DNA from: Nocardia anocheti
Lineage (GTDB): Bacteria; Actinomycetota; Actinomycetes; Mycobacteriales; Mycobacteriaceae
Length of the DNA: 64,000 bases
Direction of reading: 5' to 3'
Assembly: GCF_029675105.1 (NCBI RefSeq)
Contig: NZ_JAQQFV010000002.1
Location: forward strand, 248,001 to 312,000
Under the pieces are notes generated by a model. That model was not told the origin of the DNA. It searched no databases and saw only the letters and a program-made list of their open reading frames with translations. Shown here piece after piece: positions 28,670 through 39,441 of the stretch. Each line of letters begins with the position of its first letter. Within the stretch, counting starts at the first letter, position 1. Both the position numbers and the translations under genes were made by a program.

Positions 28670-30726
28670 GTGACATGCTGAACAATTCCACTCCCGTCGA
28701 GTTCGATACCGTGCTGGTCGCCAATCGCGGCGAGATCGCGGTGCGCGTGATCAAGACCTTGCGCGCCATGGGTATTCGCTCGGTCGCGGTCTACAGCGAT
28801 GCCGACGCCGGGGCGCGGCACGTGCGCGAGGCCGATGTCGCGGTCCGGCTCGGCCCCGCCCCCGCGCGCGAGAGCTACCTGTCGATCGAGAAGGTCCTCG
28901 ACGCGGCGATCCGCTCCGGAGCGCAGGCGGTGCACCCGGGTTATGGCTTCCTGTCGGAGAATTCGGCCTTCGCGGCGGCGCTGTCGGACGCGGGCATCGC
29001 CTTCCTCGGCCCGCCCGCCAAGGCCATCGAGGTGATGGGCGACAAGATCACCGCCAAGAACACCGTCACCGCCTTCGGTGTCCCGGTGGTGCCCGGTATC
29101 GCCGAACCGGGTCTCGACGACGCGCAGCTCATCGCGGCCGCCGCGGAGATCGGCTATCCGGTGCTGGTCAAGCCGTCGGCCGGAGGTGGCGGCAAGGGTA
29201 TGCGCCGGGTCGACCGGCCCGAGGACCTGCCCGCCGCCCTGGTCAGCGCCCGCCGCGAAGCCGGTGCCGCCTTCGGTGACGACACCCTGTTCCTGGAGCG
29301 TTTCGTCCTGCGTCCACGCCATATCGAGGTGCAGATCCTGGCCGACACGTTCGGCAATGTGGTGCACCTGGGCGAACGCGAGTGCAGTCTGCAGCGCAGG
29401 CACCAGAAGGTGATCGAGGAGGCGCCCTCGCCGCTGCTGGACCCCGAGACCAGGGCGCGCATCGGCGCCGCGGCCTGCGATACCGCGCGCAGCGTGGACT
29501 ATGTCGGCGCGGGCACCGTGGAGTTCATCGTCTCCGCCGACCGGCCCGACGAGTTCTTCTTCATGGAGATGAACACCCGCCTGCAGGTGGAGCATCCGGT
29601 GACCGAGCTGGTCACCGGTGTGGACCTGGTGGAATGCCAGGTGCGGGTGGCCGCGGGTCAGCGGCTCGCGCGCACCCAGGACGAGATCCACCTGGTCGGC
29701 CACGCCGTCGAGGCGCGCGTCTACGCCGAGGACCCCGGCCGCGGCTTCCTGCCGACCGGTGGCACCGTACTCGCCCTGTCGGAGCCGGAAGGCCCTGGTG
29801 TGCGGGTGGATTCGGGCCTGCTCGAAGGCACCGTGGTCGGCAGCGACTACGACCCGATGCTGTCGAAGGTGATCGCGCGCGGCGACACCCGCGCCGACGC
29901 CCTCGCCCGGCTCGATCGCGCCCTGGAACAGACCGTGCTGCTCGGCGTGACGAGCAATGTGGAGTTCCTGCGCTTCCTGCTCGCCGACCCGGACATCCAG
30001 GCGGGCAGGCTCGACACCGCCCTGCTCGACCGCCGGGTGGGCGACTTCGTGCCCGCCACCGTCACCGACGACGATTTCGTCGCCGCCGCGGCCTACCACT
30101 GGCTGCGACGCTGGCCCACCACCGCGAGTGACCCGTGGTCCTCGCCCTCGGGCTGGCGGCTCGGCGCCCCGGCACCCACCGTGCTGCGGTTGGCCGCGGG
30201 CGACCAGGTTCGCCACGTCTTCCTCACGGGCACACCGGATTCCGCGACCGTGCGGCTGATCACCGACGGCCCCGAGCCGGACGAAACGGAAACCCGCGCG
30301 CTCACCGCCACGCTGACCGGCGGCACGCTCACGCTGACCGTGGACGGCCTGCGCCGCACCCACCGCGTCGCCGAGGCCGACGGGCAACTGTGGGTGGGCA
30401 CCGGCGGTTCGGTCGCCGTGCTGCGCGAGGTCGCCGAGGCTGCGGTGCGCGGTGATGCCGCGCATGTGGGTGACGCCGAGATCCGCAGTCCCATGCCGGG
30501 TTCGGTGATCGCGGCGCCGGTCGCCGACGGCGCGACCGTCGCGGCGGGCGACCCGGTGATCGTCATCGAGGCCATGAAGATGGAGCACGCGCTCACCGCA
30601 CCCGTCGCGGGCACCGTCGAGGTGCTGGTGCAGCCGGGTGCCCAGGTGAAGCTGGATCAGGTGCTGGTCCGGGTGCTCGCCGAAACCGTTGTCGCAGAGA
30701 CCGTTACCGAAGGAACTCCCGCATGA
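28666..30726 (+). CDS. accA1: 3-methylcrotonyl-CoA carboxylase alpha (biotin carboxylase/BCCP) subunit
   Basis: Biotin-dependent subunit of about 686 aa. The biotin carboxylase domain begins [21 protein letters not shown], has the ATP-grasp loop [14 protein letters not shown] and [16 protein letters not shown], and is followed by a linker. The C-terminal biotinyl domain has the biotinylated lysine in [10 protein letters not shown] chose the GTG at 28666, which overlaps the accD1 stop by 4 nt, because every other junction in this operon uses a 4-nt overlap. An ATG at 28675 in the same frame is the alternative. It pairs with AccD1. Confidence 0.93.
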
Positions 30727-31883
30727 CCGACTACCTGTCCACGGGCTCGCTGCCCGAGGAATACCGTCAGCTCGCCCTGACCGTGCGCGACTTCGCCCAG
30801 CAGGTGGTGGCGCCGGTCTCGGCGAAACACGATGCCGAGCACAGCTTCCCGTACGAGGTCGTGGCCGGTATGGCCGAGATGGGCCTGTTCGGACTGCCGT
30901 TCCCCGAGGAGTTCGGTGGCATGGGCGGCGACTACTTCGCCCTGTGCCTGGCGCTCGAGGAACTCGGCAAGGTGGACCAGAGCGTGGCGATCACCCTGGA
31001 GGCGGGTGTCTCGCTGGGTGCCATGCCGATCTACCGCTTCGGTGACGACAAGCAGAAGACCGAATGGCTGCCCCAGCTCACCAGCGGCCGGGCACTGGCC
31101 GGTTTCGGCCTCACCGAACCCGACGCGGGCAGCGACGCGGGCGGCACCCGCACCACCGCCGTCGAGGACGGCGAGAGCTGGGTGATCAACGGCGCCAAGC
31201 AGTTCATCACCAACTCCGGCACCGACATCACGCGGCTGGTCACCGTCACCGCCGTCACCGGGCAGACCGGCGGCAAGAAGGAGATCTCCACCATTCTGGT
31301 GCCGACCTCCACGCCGGGCTTCGTCGCCGAACCGGCCTACAACAAGGTCGGCTGGAACGCCTCGGACACCCATCCGCTCAGCTTCACCGACGTGCGCGTG
31401 CCCAGGGAGAACCTGCTCGGCGAGCGTGGCCGTGGCTACGCCAACTTCCTGCGCATCCTCGACGAGGGCCGCATCGCCATCGCCGCGCTGGCGGTGGGCG
31501 CGGCGCAGGGCTGTGTCGACGAGAGCGTGCGTTACGCGAACGAACGCCTGGCCTTCGGGCAGGCCATCGGCCGCAACCAGGCCATCGCCTTCAAGATCGC
31601 CCGGATGGAGGCGCGCGCCCACGTGGCCCGCACCGCCTACTACGACGCGGCCGCGCTGATGCTGGCCGGGAAGCCGTTCAAGAAGGCCGCCTCCATCGCC
31701 AAGATGGTCGCCAGCGAGGCCGCCATGGACAACGCGCGCGACGCCACCCAGATCTTCGGCGGCAACGGCTTCATGAACGAATACCCGGTCTCCAGGCACT
31801 ACCGTGACAGCAAGATCCTGGAAATCGGTGAGGGCACGACGGAGGTGCAGCTGATGCTGATCGCACGGGAGCTGGGTCTGTGA
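30723..31883 (+). CDS. fadE19: Acyl-CoA dehydrogenase, isovaleryl-CoA dehydrogenase type
   Basis: FAD-dependent acyl-CoA dehydrogenase of 386 aa. [14 protein letters not shown] and [14 protein letters not shown] are the flavin and substrate-binding motifs. [21 protein letters not shown] and [20 protein letters not shown] follow, and the catalytic region near the C-terminus reads [18 protein letters not shown]. In the mycobacterial operon of the same order this enzyme oxidises isovaleryl-CoA to methylcrotonyl-CoA, the substrate of AccA1/AccD1. Both junctions overlap by 4 nt. Confidence 0.92.
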   Translation: MTDYLSTGSLPEEYRQLALTVRDFAQQVVAPVSAKHDAEHSFPYEVVAGMAEMGLFGLPFPEEFGGMGGDYFALCLALEELGKVDQSVAITLEAGVSLGAMPIYRFGDDKQKTEWLPQLTSGRALAGFGLTEPDAGSDAGGTRTTAVEDGESWVINGAKQFITNSGTDITRLVTVTAVTGQTGGKKEISTILVPTSTPGFVAEPAYNKVGWNASDTHPLSFTDVRVPRENLLGERGRGYANFLRILDEGRIAIAALAVGAAQGCVDESVRYANERLAFGQAIGRNQAIAFKIARMEARAHVARTAYYDAAALMLAGKPFKKAASIAKMVASEAAMDNARDATQIFGGNGFMNEYPVSRHYRDSKILEIGEGTTEVQLMLIARELGL

Positions 31884-32362
31884 GCGAACAACGACGAGTC
31901 GTGCAGCGGGGGCTCTGGTTCGAGGAGTTCGAGATCGGCACGATCTACGAGCACCGGCCCGGACGCACCATCACCGAGACCGACAATGTCCTGTTCACCA
32001 CGCTGACCATGAACACCCAGGCACTGCACCTGGACGCGGCCTTCGCCGACGCGCAGCCGCCGTTCAACCAGCGCCTGGTGAATTCGATGTTCACCCTGTC
32101 CACGCTGGTCGGGCTCTCGGTCGCGCAGCTCACCCAGGGCACCCTGGTGGCCAATCTCGGGTTCTCGGACATGTCGCTGCCCGCGCCGCTGTTCCACGGC
32201 GACACCATGTACGCCGAAACGCTGGTCACCGACAAGCGCGAGTCCAAGAGCCGTCCGGGCGAGGGCATCGTCGGCCTGACCCACACCGCCCGCAACCAGC
32301 ACGGCGTGATCGTGGCGAAGGCGGTCCGCCAGACCCTCGTCCGAAAGGCACCGACGACATGA
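31880..32362 (+). CDS. MaoC-like (R)-enoyl-CoA hydratase
   Basis: Hot-dog fold hydratase of 160 aa. The sequence WFEEFEIGTIYEHRPGRTITETDNVLFTTLTMNTQALHLD has the MaoC start with the Asp/His pair of the hydratase active site. Tail motifs are VANLGFSDMSLPAPLFHGDTMYAET. It corresponds by position and sequence type to Rv2499c. It probably hydrates 3-methylglutaconyl-CoA or a related enoyl-CoA. Translationally coupled on both sides. Confidence 0.88.
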   Translation: MSEQRRVVQRGLWFEEFEIGTIYEHRPGRTITETDNVLFTTLTMNTQALHLDAAFADAQPPFNQRLVNSMFTLSTLVGLSVAQLTQGTLVANLGFSDMSLPAPLFHGDTMYAETLVTDKRESKSRPGEGIVGLTHTARNQHGVIVAKAVRQTLVRKAPTT

Positions 32363-33177
32363 GCCCCTGGCAACCGACCGGCCCGGCCTGGCTGTTCTGC
32401 CCGGCCGACCGGCCCGAGCGTTTCGCCAAGGCCGCCGCGGCGGCCGACGTGGTGATCCTCGACCTCGAGGACGGTGTCGCCGCCGGTGACAAGACCGCCG
32501 CCCGCAACGCGCTGATGGAGACTCCGCTCGATCCGGAACACACCGTGATCCGCGTCAACGCGGCCGACACCGACGACTACGTGGCCGACCTGGCCACCCT
32601 CGCCCACACCGGCTATCGGCGCGTCATGCTGCCCAAATGCGAATCGGCCGAGCAGGTCAGAAACCTTGTCGGCTACGAGGTGATCGTGCTGGTCGAGTCG
32701 CCGCTGGGCGCGCTGCGGGTGGCCGAATCGGTCGCCGTCGACAACGCGATCGGCGTGATGTGGGGTGCCGAGGACCTGGTCGCCGGGCTCGGCGGCAATG
32801 CCAGCAGGCACGCCGACGGCAGCTACCGCGACGTCGCCCGGCACGTGCGCTCCACGAGTCTGCTGGCGGCCAAGGCCGTCGGCAAGTTCGCCCTGGATTC
32901 GGTGTTCCTCGACATCGAGGATCTCGAGGGGCTGGCCGTGGAGACGCTCGACGCGGTGGCCGTCGGCTTCGACGCCAAGGTGGCCATCCACCCCAGCCAG
33001 GTCGCGGTGATCCGCGAGGGGTACGCGCCCGACCCCGACGAGCTCGGCTGGGCGCGGCGGGTGCTCGCCGAGGTGCCCCACCATCGCGGCGTGTTCGCGT
33101 TCGAGGGACGCATGGTCGACGCGCCGGTGCTGCGGCACGCGGAGCGGATCGTCAGCCGGGCCGAACTGCCCGGCTGA
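32359..33177 (+). CDS. citE: CitE-like beta-hydroxyacyl-CoA lyase
   Basis: HpcH/HpaI-aldolase-family lyase of 272 aa. The N-terminus PAWLFCPADRPERFAKAAAAADVVILDLEDGVA is diagnostic of CitE-like proteins. The metal ligands are likely the Glu in VLVESPLGALR and the Asp in WGAEDLVAGLGG. The mycobacterial homologue in this operon (Rv2498c) cleaves (R)-3-hydroxy-3-methylglutaryl-CoA to acetyl-CoA and acetoacetate, which would complete the pathway here. There is no sign of citrate lyase alpha or gamma subunits, so it is not a citrate lyase. Last gene of the operon. Confidence 0.9.
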   Translation: MSPWQPTGPAWLFCPADRPERFAKAAAAADVVILDLEDGVAAGDKTAARNALMETPLDPEHTVIRVNAADTDDYVADLATLAHTGYRRVMLPKCESAEQVRNLVGYEVIVLVESPLGALRVAESVAVDNAIGVMWGAEDLVAGLGGNASRHADGSYRDVARHVRSTSLLAAKAVGKFALDSVFLDIEDLEGLAVETLDAVAVGFDAKVAIHPSQVAVIREGYAPDPDELGWARRVLAEVPHHRGVFAFEGRMVDAPVLRHAERIVSRAELPG

Positions 33178-33186
33178 ACACCACCG

Positions 33187-33216
33187 GGCGCGCGGGTCGA
33201 CTACCGTCCGCGCGCC
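33187..33216 (+). terminator. Stem-loop after the leucine operon
   Basis: GGCGCGCGG at 33187-33195 pairs perfectly with CCGCGCGCC at 33208-33216 across a 12-nt loop, 10 nt after the citE stop. There is no T-run, as is common in high-GC actinomycetes. A plausible terminator or mRNA-stabilising structure before aacS. Confidence 0.5.
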
Positions 33217-33276
33217 GGGGTAATCATCGACCGGGCAGTTCCGGCCCGAGACCAGCCAGTACGAGGAGGACATCCG

Positions 33277-35220
33277 GTGCAACCGCAGTGGGAACCGAAC
33301 GCCCAGGACATCGCGTCGGCGCGGATCACCGACTTCGCCGCGTTCGTGAGCGGCCGGACCGGCGAGAGCTACCCCGACTACCGGGCGCTGTGGCAGTGGT
33401 CGGTCGACGACATCGAGGGGTTCTGGCAGGCGCTGTGGGACTACTTCGCGCTCGGCGCCACCGCGGGCGAGGTGCTCGGTTCCCGCGAGATGCCCGGCGC
33501 GCGATGGTTCCCGGGCACCCGCCTCAACTACGTCGACCAGATCATCCGGATGGCCCAGCCGGACCGCCCAGCGATCATCGCGCTGCACGAGGACGCCGAC
33601 CCGCGCGAGGTCTCCTGGGCCGAATTGATCGAGCAGGCGGCCGTTTTCGCGCGCACCCTGCGCGATCAGGGGGTCGAGCCGGGTGACCGGGTGATCGGCT
33701 ACCTGCCCAATATCCCCGAGGCGATCGTCGCCTTCCTGGCCACGGCCAGCATCGGCGCGGTATGGAGTGCCTGCGGCCAGGACTACTCCGCCAAGGCCGC
33801 GCTGGATCGGCTCGGCCAGCTCGATCCGGTCGTGCTGGTCACCGCCGACGGCTACCGCTTCGGCGGCAAGGCGCACGACAAGCGCGACGATATCGCCGCG
33901 CTCCAGGCGGGCCTGCCCACCCTGCGCGCCACCGTCGCGGTCTCCCAACTCGGCCTCGAGGTCGCCGACACGCTGCCCTGGTCCACGGCGGTGACCGACG
34001 AGAGCTTCGGCGTGATCGACACCGTCGCCGTCGATTTCGACCATCCGCTGTGGATCGTGTTCTCCTCCGGCACCACCGGCCTGCCCAAGGGTATCGTGCA
34101 CGGCCACGGCGGTGTCCTGCTCGAGCACCTGAAAGCCGTTGCGCTGCAATCGGACATCGGGCCCACCGATACCTTCTTCTGGTTCACCAGCCCGAGCTGG
34201 ATGATGTGGAATTTCCAGGTCGCCGGGCTGCTCACCGGGTCGACCGTCGTCACCTACGACGGCAGCCCGACCGCCGGTGCGCCGGATACGCTGTGGCGCT
34301 TGGCCGCTCAGGTGCGCGCGACCGTGCTGGGCACGAGTCCCGGGTACGTGCTGGGATGCATCAAGGCGGGGTCGGTGCCGCGCGTCGATCACGACCTGTC
34401 CGCGCTGCGCACGGTCGGTATCACCGGTTCGGCGCTGCCGGTGTCGACCGCGCTGTGGCTGAACGAGAACGCGGGCGAGCACGTGCAGGTGAGCTCGATC
34501 AGCGGGGGCACCGATGTGGTGTCGGCGTTCATCGGCGGCGTGCCGACGGTGCCGGTGTGGCCCGGTGAGCTGTCGGCGCCGTATCTGGGTGTCGCCCTGG
34601 ACGCCTACGACGAGGCGGGACGGCCGGTGCGCGGCGAGGTCGGCGAGCTGGTGGTGACCGCGCCGATGCCGTCCATGCCGGTCGCCTTCTGGCGCGACGA
34701 GGACGGAAAGCGTTACCACGACGCCTATTTCGACACCTACCCCGGCGTCTGGCGCCACGGTGACTGGATCACGCTCACCGAGCGCGGCAGCGTCGTCGTG
34801 CACGGGCGCTCCGACTCCACCCTCAACCGGCACGGCATCCGGATGGGCAGCGCCGACATCTACCAGGTGGTCGAGCAGTTCCCGGAGATCGCCGAGGCGC
34901 TCGTCATCGGCGCCGAACAGCCCGACGGCGGGTACTGGATGCCGCTGTTCGTAGTGCTCGCGCCGGGTGCCGAACTCACCGAGGACCTGTCCGCGCGGAT
35001 TCGCGACGCGATCCGCGTCGAGGTGTCCCCGCGCCATGTCCCCGACGAGATCCGGGTGGCCCCGGGCGTGCCACACACCCGCACCGGCAAGAAGCTGGAG
35101 GTGCCGATCAAGAAGCTGTTCCAGGGCGCCGATCCGGCCCGGGTGGTGGAACGCAGCGCCGTCGACGATCCGGCACTGCTGGACTGGTATGCCCGGATAA
35201 AGCCTCCTCACGAGGGCTAA
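33277..35220 (+). CDS. aacS: Acetoacetyl-CoA synthetase (acetoacetate-CoA ligase)
   Basis: Adenylate-forming ligase of 647 aa converting acetoacetate, ATP and CoA to acetoacetyl-CoA. The N-terminus has the family-specific GARWFPGTRLNYVDQI. The AMP-binding loop is FSSGTTGLPKGIVHGHGG, followed by SPSWMMWNFQVAGLLTGSTVV and SISGGTDVVSAFIGG. The C-terminal lid ends in TRTGKKLEVPIKKLFQG with the catalytic lysine. The GTG start has GAGGAGG 7 nt upstream. It would reclaim the acetoacetate made by the upstream leucine operon. A stem-loop separates them, so it may be its own transcript. Confidence 0.94.
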   Translation: MQPQWEPNAQDIASARITDFAAFVSGRTGESYPDYRALWQWSVDDIEGFWQALWDYFALGATAGEVLGSREMPGARWFPGTRLNYVDQIIRMAQPDRPAIIALHEDADPREVSWAELIEQAAVFARTLRDQGVEPGDRVIGYLPNIPEAIVAFLATASIGAVWSACGQDYSAKAALDRLGQLDPVVLVTADGYRFGGKAHDKRDDIAALQAGLPTLRATVAVSQLGLEVADTLPWSTAVTDESFGVIDTVAVDFDHPLWIVFSSGTTGLPKGIVHGHGGVLLEHLKAVALQSDIGPTDTFFWFTSPSWMMWNFQVAGLLTGSTVVTYDGSPTAGAPDTLWRLAAQVRATVLGTSPGYVLGCIKAGSVPRVDHDLSALRTVGITGSALPVSTALWLNENAGEHVQVSSISGGTDVVSAFIGGVPTVPVWPGELSAPYLGVALDAYDEAGRPVRGEVGELVVTAPMPSMPVAFWRDEDGKRYHDAYFDTYPGVWRHGDWITLTERGSVVVHGRSDSTLNRHGIRMGSADIYQVVEQFPEIAEALVIGAEQPDGGYWMPLFVVLAPGAELTEDLSARIRDAIRVEVSPRHVPDEIRVAPGVPHTRTGKKLEVPIKKLFQGADPARVVERSAVDDPALLDWYARIKPPHEG

Positions 35221-35221
35221 T

Positions 35222-35227
35222 ACACTT
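35222..35227 (+). promoter_or_regulatory. Predicted leaderless -10 element of the tandem-TetR gene
   Basis: TACACT is followed by exactly 6 nt (TATCGT) and the ATG at 35233. No ribosome-binding site is present. The spacing predicts transcription starting at or next to the A of the start codon. I could not identify a -35 element. Confidence 0.55.
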
Positions 35228-35232
35228 ATCGT

Positions 35233-36459
35233 ATGAATATCGGCGAGTCTGGTGGGGCGCGTGGGTCGATAGTCGACGGTACGGCGGTGGAAGGGGTGCG
35301 CAGGCGGCCGAAGAATCGTCGGGCACAGATCGCGGCCACTTCCGCGATGGCCTTCGGGGCCGCCGGGTACCACGGGGTGAGCATGGAGGACATCGCCTCC
35401 GGGCTCGGCATCAGCTCGGCCGCGCTGTACCGCCACTACCCCAGCAAGTACGCGCTGTTCCGGGAGGAACTGCTGCGGGTGGGTCAGGCGTTCACCGCCT
35501 CGATCGACGTCGACGCCGACACCACCGACGCGGCGCTGCGCCTGCGGCACATGCTCACCGGGCTCACCGGTGCCACGGTGGAGAACCGCGCCACCGTCAC
35601 CCTGGTGCGCTGGGAGGGTCGCTATCTCGAACCGGCCGACCGGCAGGTCCTCGACGACCATCGTGGCGCGGTCCTGATCGCCTTCGCCGACGAGCTCGCC
35701 GTGCTCCGTCCCGAACTGACCCCCGCCGACCGGCGCATGCTGGCCACCGCCATGCTCGGCGTGACCACCAGCATCGCCGACCATCACGCGGCGCTGCCCG
35801 CGCGCACCATCACCAAACTGCTCGGCGCGGCCTGCCTGGCGCTGAGTGGTCCGGGCCTCCCGCCCGCGGCCCCGGCCCAGGAACGCTCGGGCAGGCTCGC
35901 GATTCCCGAGGCGTTCAAGCACGAACTGCTGCTGCGCAAGGCCGTGGAGCTGTTCCATGAACGCGGGTACCCGAATGTCAGCGTGGAGGACATCGCCTCG
36001 GCGGCCGGGCTGTCGGCGGCCTCGGCGGTCTACCGGTTCTATCGCGGCAAGGCCGATATCCTGGCCGCCGCGTTCCGGCGCGCGGCCGACCGGGTGTCCG
36101 GGGCGATCGGGCGCGCGGTGGCCGGTACCAACGACAGCGGCGCCGCGCTGGACCAGCTGATCGAACAGTTCGTCGCCGACACCTTCGACGAGCGGGCGCT
36201 GGCCGTGGTCTATTACGCCGAGTTCGGGCACGTGCCCGCCGAGGAGCGCGCGGTGCTGCGCAATATCCAGCGGCTCAGCGTGCAGGAATGGGCGCGGCTG
36301 GTGCGCGATGTGCGGCCCGCGCTCTCGGCGGCCGAGGCGCGATTCCTGGTGCACGCGGCCTTCGCGATGGTGATCGACCTGGGTCAGGCCTTCGGCGACG
36401 ACCCGGTCGCCTGCCGCGCCAGAACCGGCTTCCTCATGCGGCGGGTCCTGCTGGGCTGA
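35233..36459 (+). CDS. Double-headed TetR-family regulator
   Basis: A 408-aa protein with two TetR units in tandem. The first helix-turn-helix is near residues 45-75 (SMEDIASGLGISSAALYRHYPSKYAL). The second is near 245-275 (SVEDIASAAGLSAASAVYRFYRGKADIL). Each is followed by its own helical effector region, so the polypeptide may act as a covalent dimer. The regulated genes are unknown; the neighbours are aacS upstream and a DUF1254/catalase pair downstream. It appears to be translated from a leaderless mRNA. Confidence 0.88.
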   Translation: MNIGESGGARGSIVDGTAVEGVRRRPKNRRAQIAATSAMAFGAAGYHGVSMEDIASGLGISSAALYRHYPSKYALFREELLRVGQAFTASIDVDADTTDAALRLRHMLTGLTGATVENRATVTLVRWEGRYLEPADRQVLDDHRGAVLIAFADELAVLRPELTPADRRMLATAMLGVTTSIADHHAALPARTITKLLGAACLALSGPGLPPAAPAQERSGRLAIPEAFKHELLLRKAVELFHERGYPNVSVEDIASAAGLSAASAVYRFYRGKADILAAAFRRAADRVSGAIGRAVAGTNDSGAALDQLIEQFVADTFDERALAVVYYAEFGHVPAEERAVLRNIQRLSVQEWARLVRDVRPALSAAEARFLVHAAFAMVIDLGQAFGDDPVACRARTGFLMRRVLLG

Positions 36460-36543
36460 GCACGCATTTCACCCGTTGCGTGTGAGGCACGACCGGGCCG
36501 CCGGGTCCTAGGGTGGCCTGCGATGCCATCGAACGGAGGGTGG

Positions 36544-37965
36544 ATGGACGGTCACCACGGACTGAGCAGGCGCGCCCTGTTCGGTCTCGGCGCGGCGGCC
36601 ACGGTCGCCGCCGCGTTACCCGGCTGCGGCCGGGACGACCCCCTGCCCACCACCGTCCGCACCACCACCGGCGCCCCCGATGTGGTCACCACCGCGACTG
36701 AGGCCTACATCTTCGGGTATCCGATGATCATGCTCGACATCATGCGGGCGGTCAGCGCGCCGACCAACGTGCTCGACCACAGCACGCTGCCCGATCCGCT
36801 GGATCGCGGCGTCGCCCGGCTCAGCCACGACATGGTCTACACCCAGGCGTGGCTGGACCTGGCGCGCGAGCCGATGGTGCTGCAGATCCCCGGCACCGAA
36901 CCCGACCGGTACTGGGTCTTCCAGTTGCTCGACGGCTGGGGCAACACCGTGCACGACCTGACCAGCAAGGACCCGCGCACCACCGTCGACGCCGACGGCC
37001 CGCCCTACACCTATCTGATCGCCGGACCGCACTGGTCGGGCCGCGCGCCCGCGCACACCGTCGAGCTGCGCATTCCCACCGCGTTGTCGACGATCGTCGG
37101 CCGGGTCCAGATCAACGGGCCCGAGGACGCGCCGCGCGTCGACGAATGGCAGCGGAAGATGAAGCTGGTCCCGCTGAGCCTGTGGGAGCAGGGCGAGTTC
37201 GACGCCACCGTCACCCGGGTGCATCAGATCGACCGGGGCACCGAGCCTCCGGTGAAGCGGATCGCCGCGCTCGACGGGCGCACCTATCTCAACCGGATGT
37301 GCCGCCTCATGCTCACCAATCCGCCCGCCCCCGACGACGAGCCGCTCATGCGGCGACTGGCCACGATCGGGGTGCGGCCGGGCGGCACCGTCGACGGATT
37401 GCCCGACTCCGCGCTCGACGACGCCGTCCACGCCGCCCACCACCAGATCGAGACCTGGCAGGACCCCACCGCGCGCATGGTCAACGGCTGGGACATCCCC
37501 ACCCAGCTCAGCGATTTCGGCACCGACTACCTGCGCCGCGCCGCGCTCACCATGCGCTCCCCCGGCTTCGCGCCCACCCGCGATGTCCTCTACGCCACCA
37601 TCTGGACGGCGCCGACCACCGACGCGGCGGGCGACCCGCTGCGCTATCGCATCCGCTTCGCCCCCGACCAGTGGCCGCCGACCGAGGCCTTCGCCTCGAT
37701 CACCGCCTACGACACCCAGGGCTTCCTGGTGCCCAACCCCGCGGCGATCTATTCGGTCGGGCACGTCCCGGCGGTGGTTCCCGCGCGCGACGGCTCGGTG
37801 GAGATCGTCCTGCAGAACGCGGACCCGCGACCCGAGGTCCCCGCGGGCAATTGGCTGCCGATCCCCGCCACCGGCGAATTCTCCCTCACCCTGCGCCTCT
37901 ATGCCCCGAAACAGTCCGCGCTGGAAGGACAGTGGGCTCCCCCGCCGATGGAACGCGACGAATAG
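36544..37965 (+). CDS. DUF1254/DUF1214 family lipoprotein, Tat-exported
   Basis: Secreted protein of 473 aa, biochemical role unknown. The N-terminus has a twin-arginine motif ([14 protein letters not shown]), a hydrophobic stretch and a lipobox ALPGC with Cys28. DUF1254 covers about residues 55-190 ([40 protein letters not shown] split by a short gap, [17 protein letters not shown]). DUF1214 covers the C-terminal third ([23 protein letters not shown] and following). I chose the ATG at 36544, which has GGAGGG just upstream; an ATG at 36523 is in frame. It sits 8 nt before the catalase gene and is likely cotranscribed with it. Confidence 0.88.
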   Translation: MDGHHGLSRRALFGLGAAATVAAALPGCGRDDPLPTTVRTTTGAPDVVTTATEAYIFGYPMIMLDIMRAVSAPTNVLDHSTLPDPLDRGVARLSHDMVYTQAWLDLAREPMVLQIPGTEPDRYWVFQLLDGWGNTVHDLTSKDPRTTVDADGPPYTYLIAGPHWSGRAPAHTVELRIPTALSTIVGRVQINGPEDAPRVDEWQRKMKLVPLSLWEQGEFDATVTRVHQIDRGTEPPVKRIAALDGRTYLNRMCRLMLTNPPAPDDEPLMRRLATIGVRPGGTVDGLPDSALDDAVHAAHHQIETWQDPTARMVNGWDIPTQLSDFGTDYLRRAALTMRSPGFAPTRDVLYATIWTAPTTDAAGDPLRYRIRFAPDQWPPTEAFASITAYDTQGFLVPNPAAIYSVGHVPAVVPARDGSVEIVLQNADPRPEVPAGNWLPIPATGEFSLTLRLYAPKQSALEGQWAPPPMERDE

Positions 37966-37973
37966 GAGATGGA

Positions 37974-39431
37974 ATGAGCGACGGTAATTTCACGACCTCG
38001 GATGCGGGAATTCCGGTACCCAGCGACGAGCACTCGCTGACCGTCGGGCCGGACGGTCCGATTCTGCTCCACGACGCCTACCTGATCGAGAAGATGGCGC
38101 AGTTCAATCGCGAACGCGTGCCGGAACGGCAGCCACATGCCAAGGGCGGCGGCGCTTTCGGCGAGTTCGAGGTGACCGACGATGTGAGCGCCTACACCTG
38201 CGCCGATGTCTTCCAGCCCGGGGCGAAGACGGAGATGCTGGCCCGGTTCTCCTCGGTCGCCGGGGAGCGTGGGAGCCCGGACACCTGGCGTGATCCGCGC
38301 GGCTTCGCGCTCAAGTTCTACACCACCGCGGGCAATTTCGACCTGGTCGGCAACAACACCCCGGTGTTCTTCATGCGCGACCCGATGAAGTTCCAGGATT
38401 TCATCCGCTCGCAGAAACGCCGCGCCGACAACAACTTACGCGACAACGACATGCAGTGGGACTTCTGGACGCTGTCGCCGGAATCGGCCCACCAGGTGGC
38501 GTGGCTGCTCGGTGACCGTGGCATCCCCAAGACCTGGCGACACATGAACGGCTATTCCAGCCACACCTATCTCTGGTACAACGCCAGCGGCGAACGCTTC
38601 TGGGTGAAATACCATTTCAAGTCCGATCAGGGCGTGGATTTCCTCACCCAGGAGGAGGGCGACCGCTACGCCTCCACCGACACCGATCACTACATCCGCG
38701 ATCTGTGGGAGCACATCCGCGACGGCGAGTTCCCCAGCTGGACCCTGCACATGCAGATCATGCCGTTCGTCGAGGCCAAGACCTACCGGTTCAACCCCTT
38801 CGACCTGACCAAGGTCTGGCCGCACGGTGACTACCCGCTGATCCGGGTCGGCCGCATGACCCTGAACCGCAATGTCACCGACTACCACACCGAAATCGAG
38901 CAGGCCGCCTTCGAGCCGAGCAACGCGGTGCGCGGTACCGGCCCCAGTCCCGACAAGATGCTGCTGGGCCGCTGGTTCTCCTACCCCGACGCCCACCGCC
39001 ACCGCATCGGCGCGAATTACACGCTGCTCCCGGTGAATTCACCGCACGCCGCACCCGTGCACAGCTACACCAAAGACGGCGCCATGCGCTACACCAATGT
39101 GACCGACCCCGTCTACGTCCCCAATTCCAAGGGTGGCCCGCACGCCGACGAACAGGTCTCCGGCCCGGTCATGGGGTGGCACACCGACGGCGAGATGGTC
39201 CGCACCGCCTACACCCTGCGCCCCGACGACAGCGACTTCGGCCAGGCCCACACCCTAGTCCGCGACGTCCTCGACGACGCCGCCCGAGACCGCCTGGTCT
39301 CCAACGTCGTCGGCCACCTCCTCAACGGCGTCACCGAACCGGTCCTGCTCCGAGCCTTCGACTACTGGAAGAACATCGACCCCGAAGTAGGCACCCGCAT
39401 AGAACAGGGCGTCCGCCAGTCCCCATCCTGA
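37974..39431 (+). CDS. katA: Monofunctional haem catalase (small-subunit type)
   Basis: Catalase of 485 aa that dismutates hydrogen peroxide. The catalytic His is in [18 protein letters not shown]; the usual Val-Val before it is Gln-Pro and the usual His-Gly after Ala is Phe-Gly. The active-site Asn is in [11 protein letters not shown]. The proximal haem-ligating Tyr is in [17 protein letters not shown]. Length and lack of a C-terminal flavodoxin-like domain place it among small-subunit catalases. It follows the DUF1254 gene by 8 nt. The symbol is by function, not by orthology test. Confidence 0.95.
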   Translation: MSDGNFTTSDAGIPVPSDEHSLTVGPDGPILLHDAYLIEKMAQFNRERVPERQPHAKGGGAFGEFEVTDDVSAYTCADVFQPGAKTEMLARFSSVAGERGSPDTWRDPRGFALKFYTTAGNFDLVGNNTPVFFMRDPMKFQDFIRSQKRRADNNLRDNDMQWDFWTLSPESAHQVAWLLGDRGIPKTWRHMNGYSSHTYLWYNASGERFWVKYHFKSDQGVDFLTQEEGDRYASTDTDHYIRDLWEHIRDGEFPSWTLHMQIMPFVEAKTYRFNPFDLTKVWPHGDYPLIRVGRMTLNRNVTDYHTEIEQAAFEPSNAVRGTGPSPDKMLLGRWFSYPDAHRHRIGANYTLLPVNSPHAAPVHSYTKDGAMRYTNVTDPVYVPNSKGGPHADEQVSGPVMGWHTDGEMVRTAYTLRPDDSDFGQAHTLVRDVLDDAARDRLVSNVVGHLLNGVTEPVLLRAFDYWKNIDPEVGTRIEQGVRQSPS

Positions 39432-39441
39432 CCCACCCCGA

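Noticed and set aside
32359..33177. Citrate lyase beta subunit function for the CitE-like gene
   Set aside because: No alpha or gamma subunit genes are nearby, and the operon is the leucine pathway, where the homologue acts as an HMG-CoA-type lyase.
31945..36354. A 1469-codon open frame on the minus strand opposite maoC, citE, aacS and the TetR gene
   Set aside because: The plus-strand genes have clear family motifs and coupled starts; this frame has low-complexity composition and no domain.
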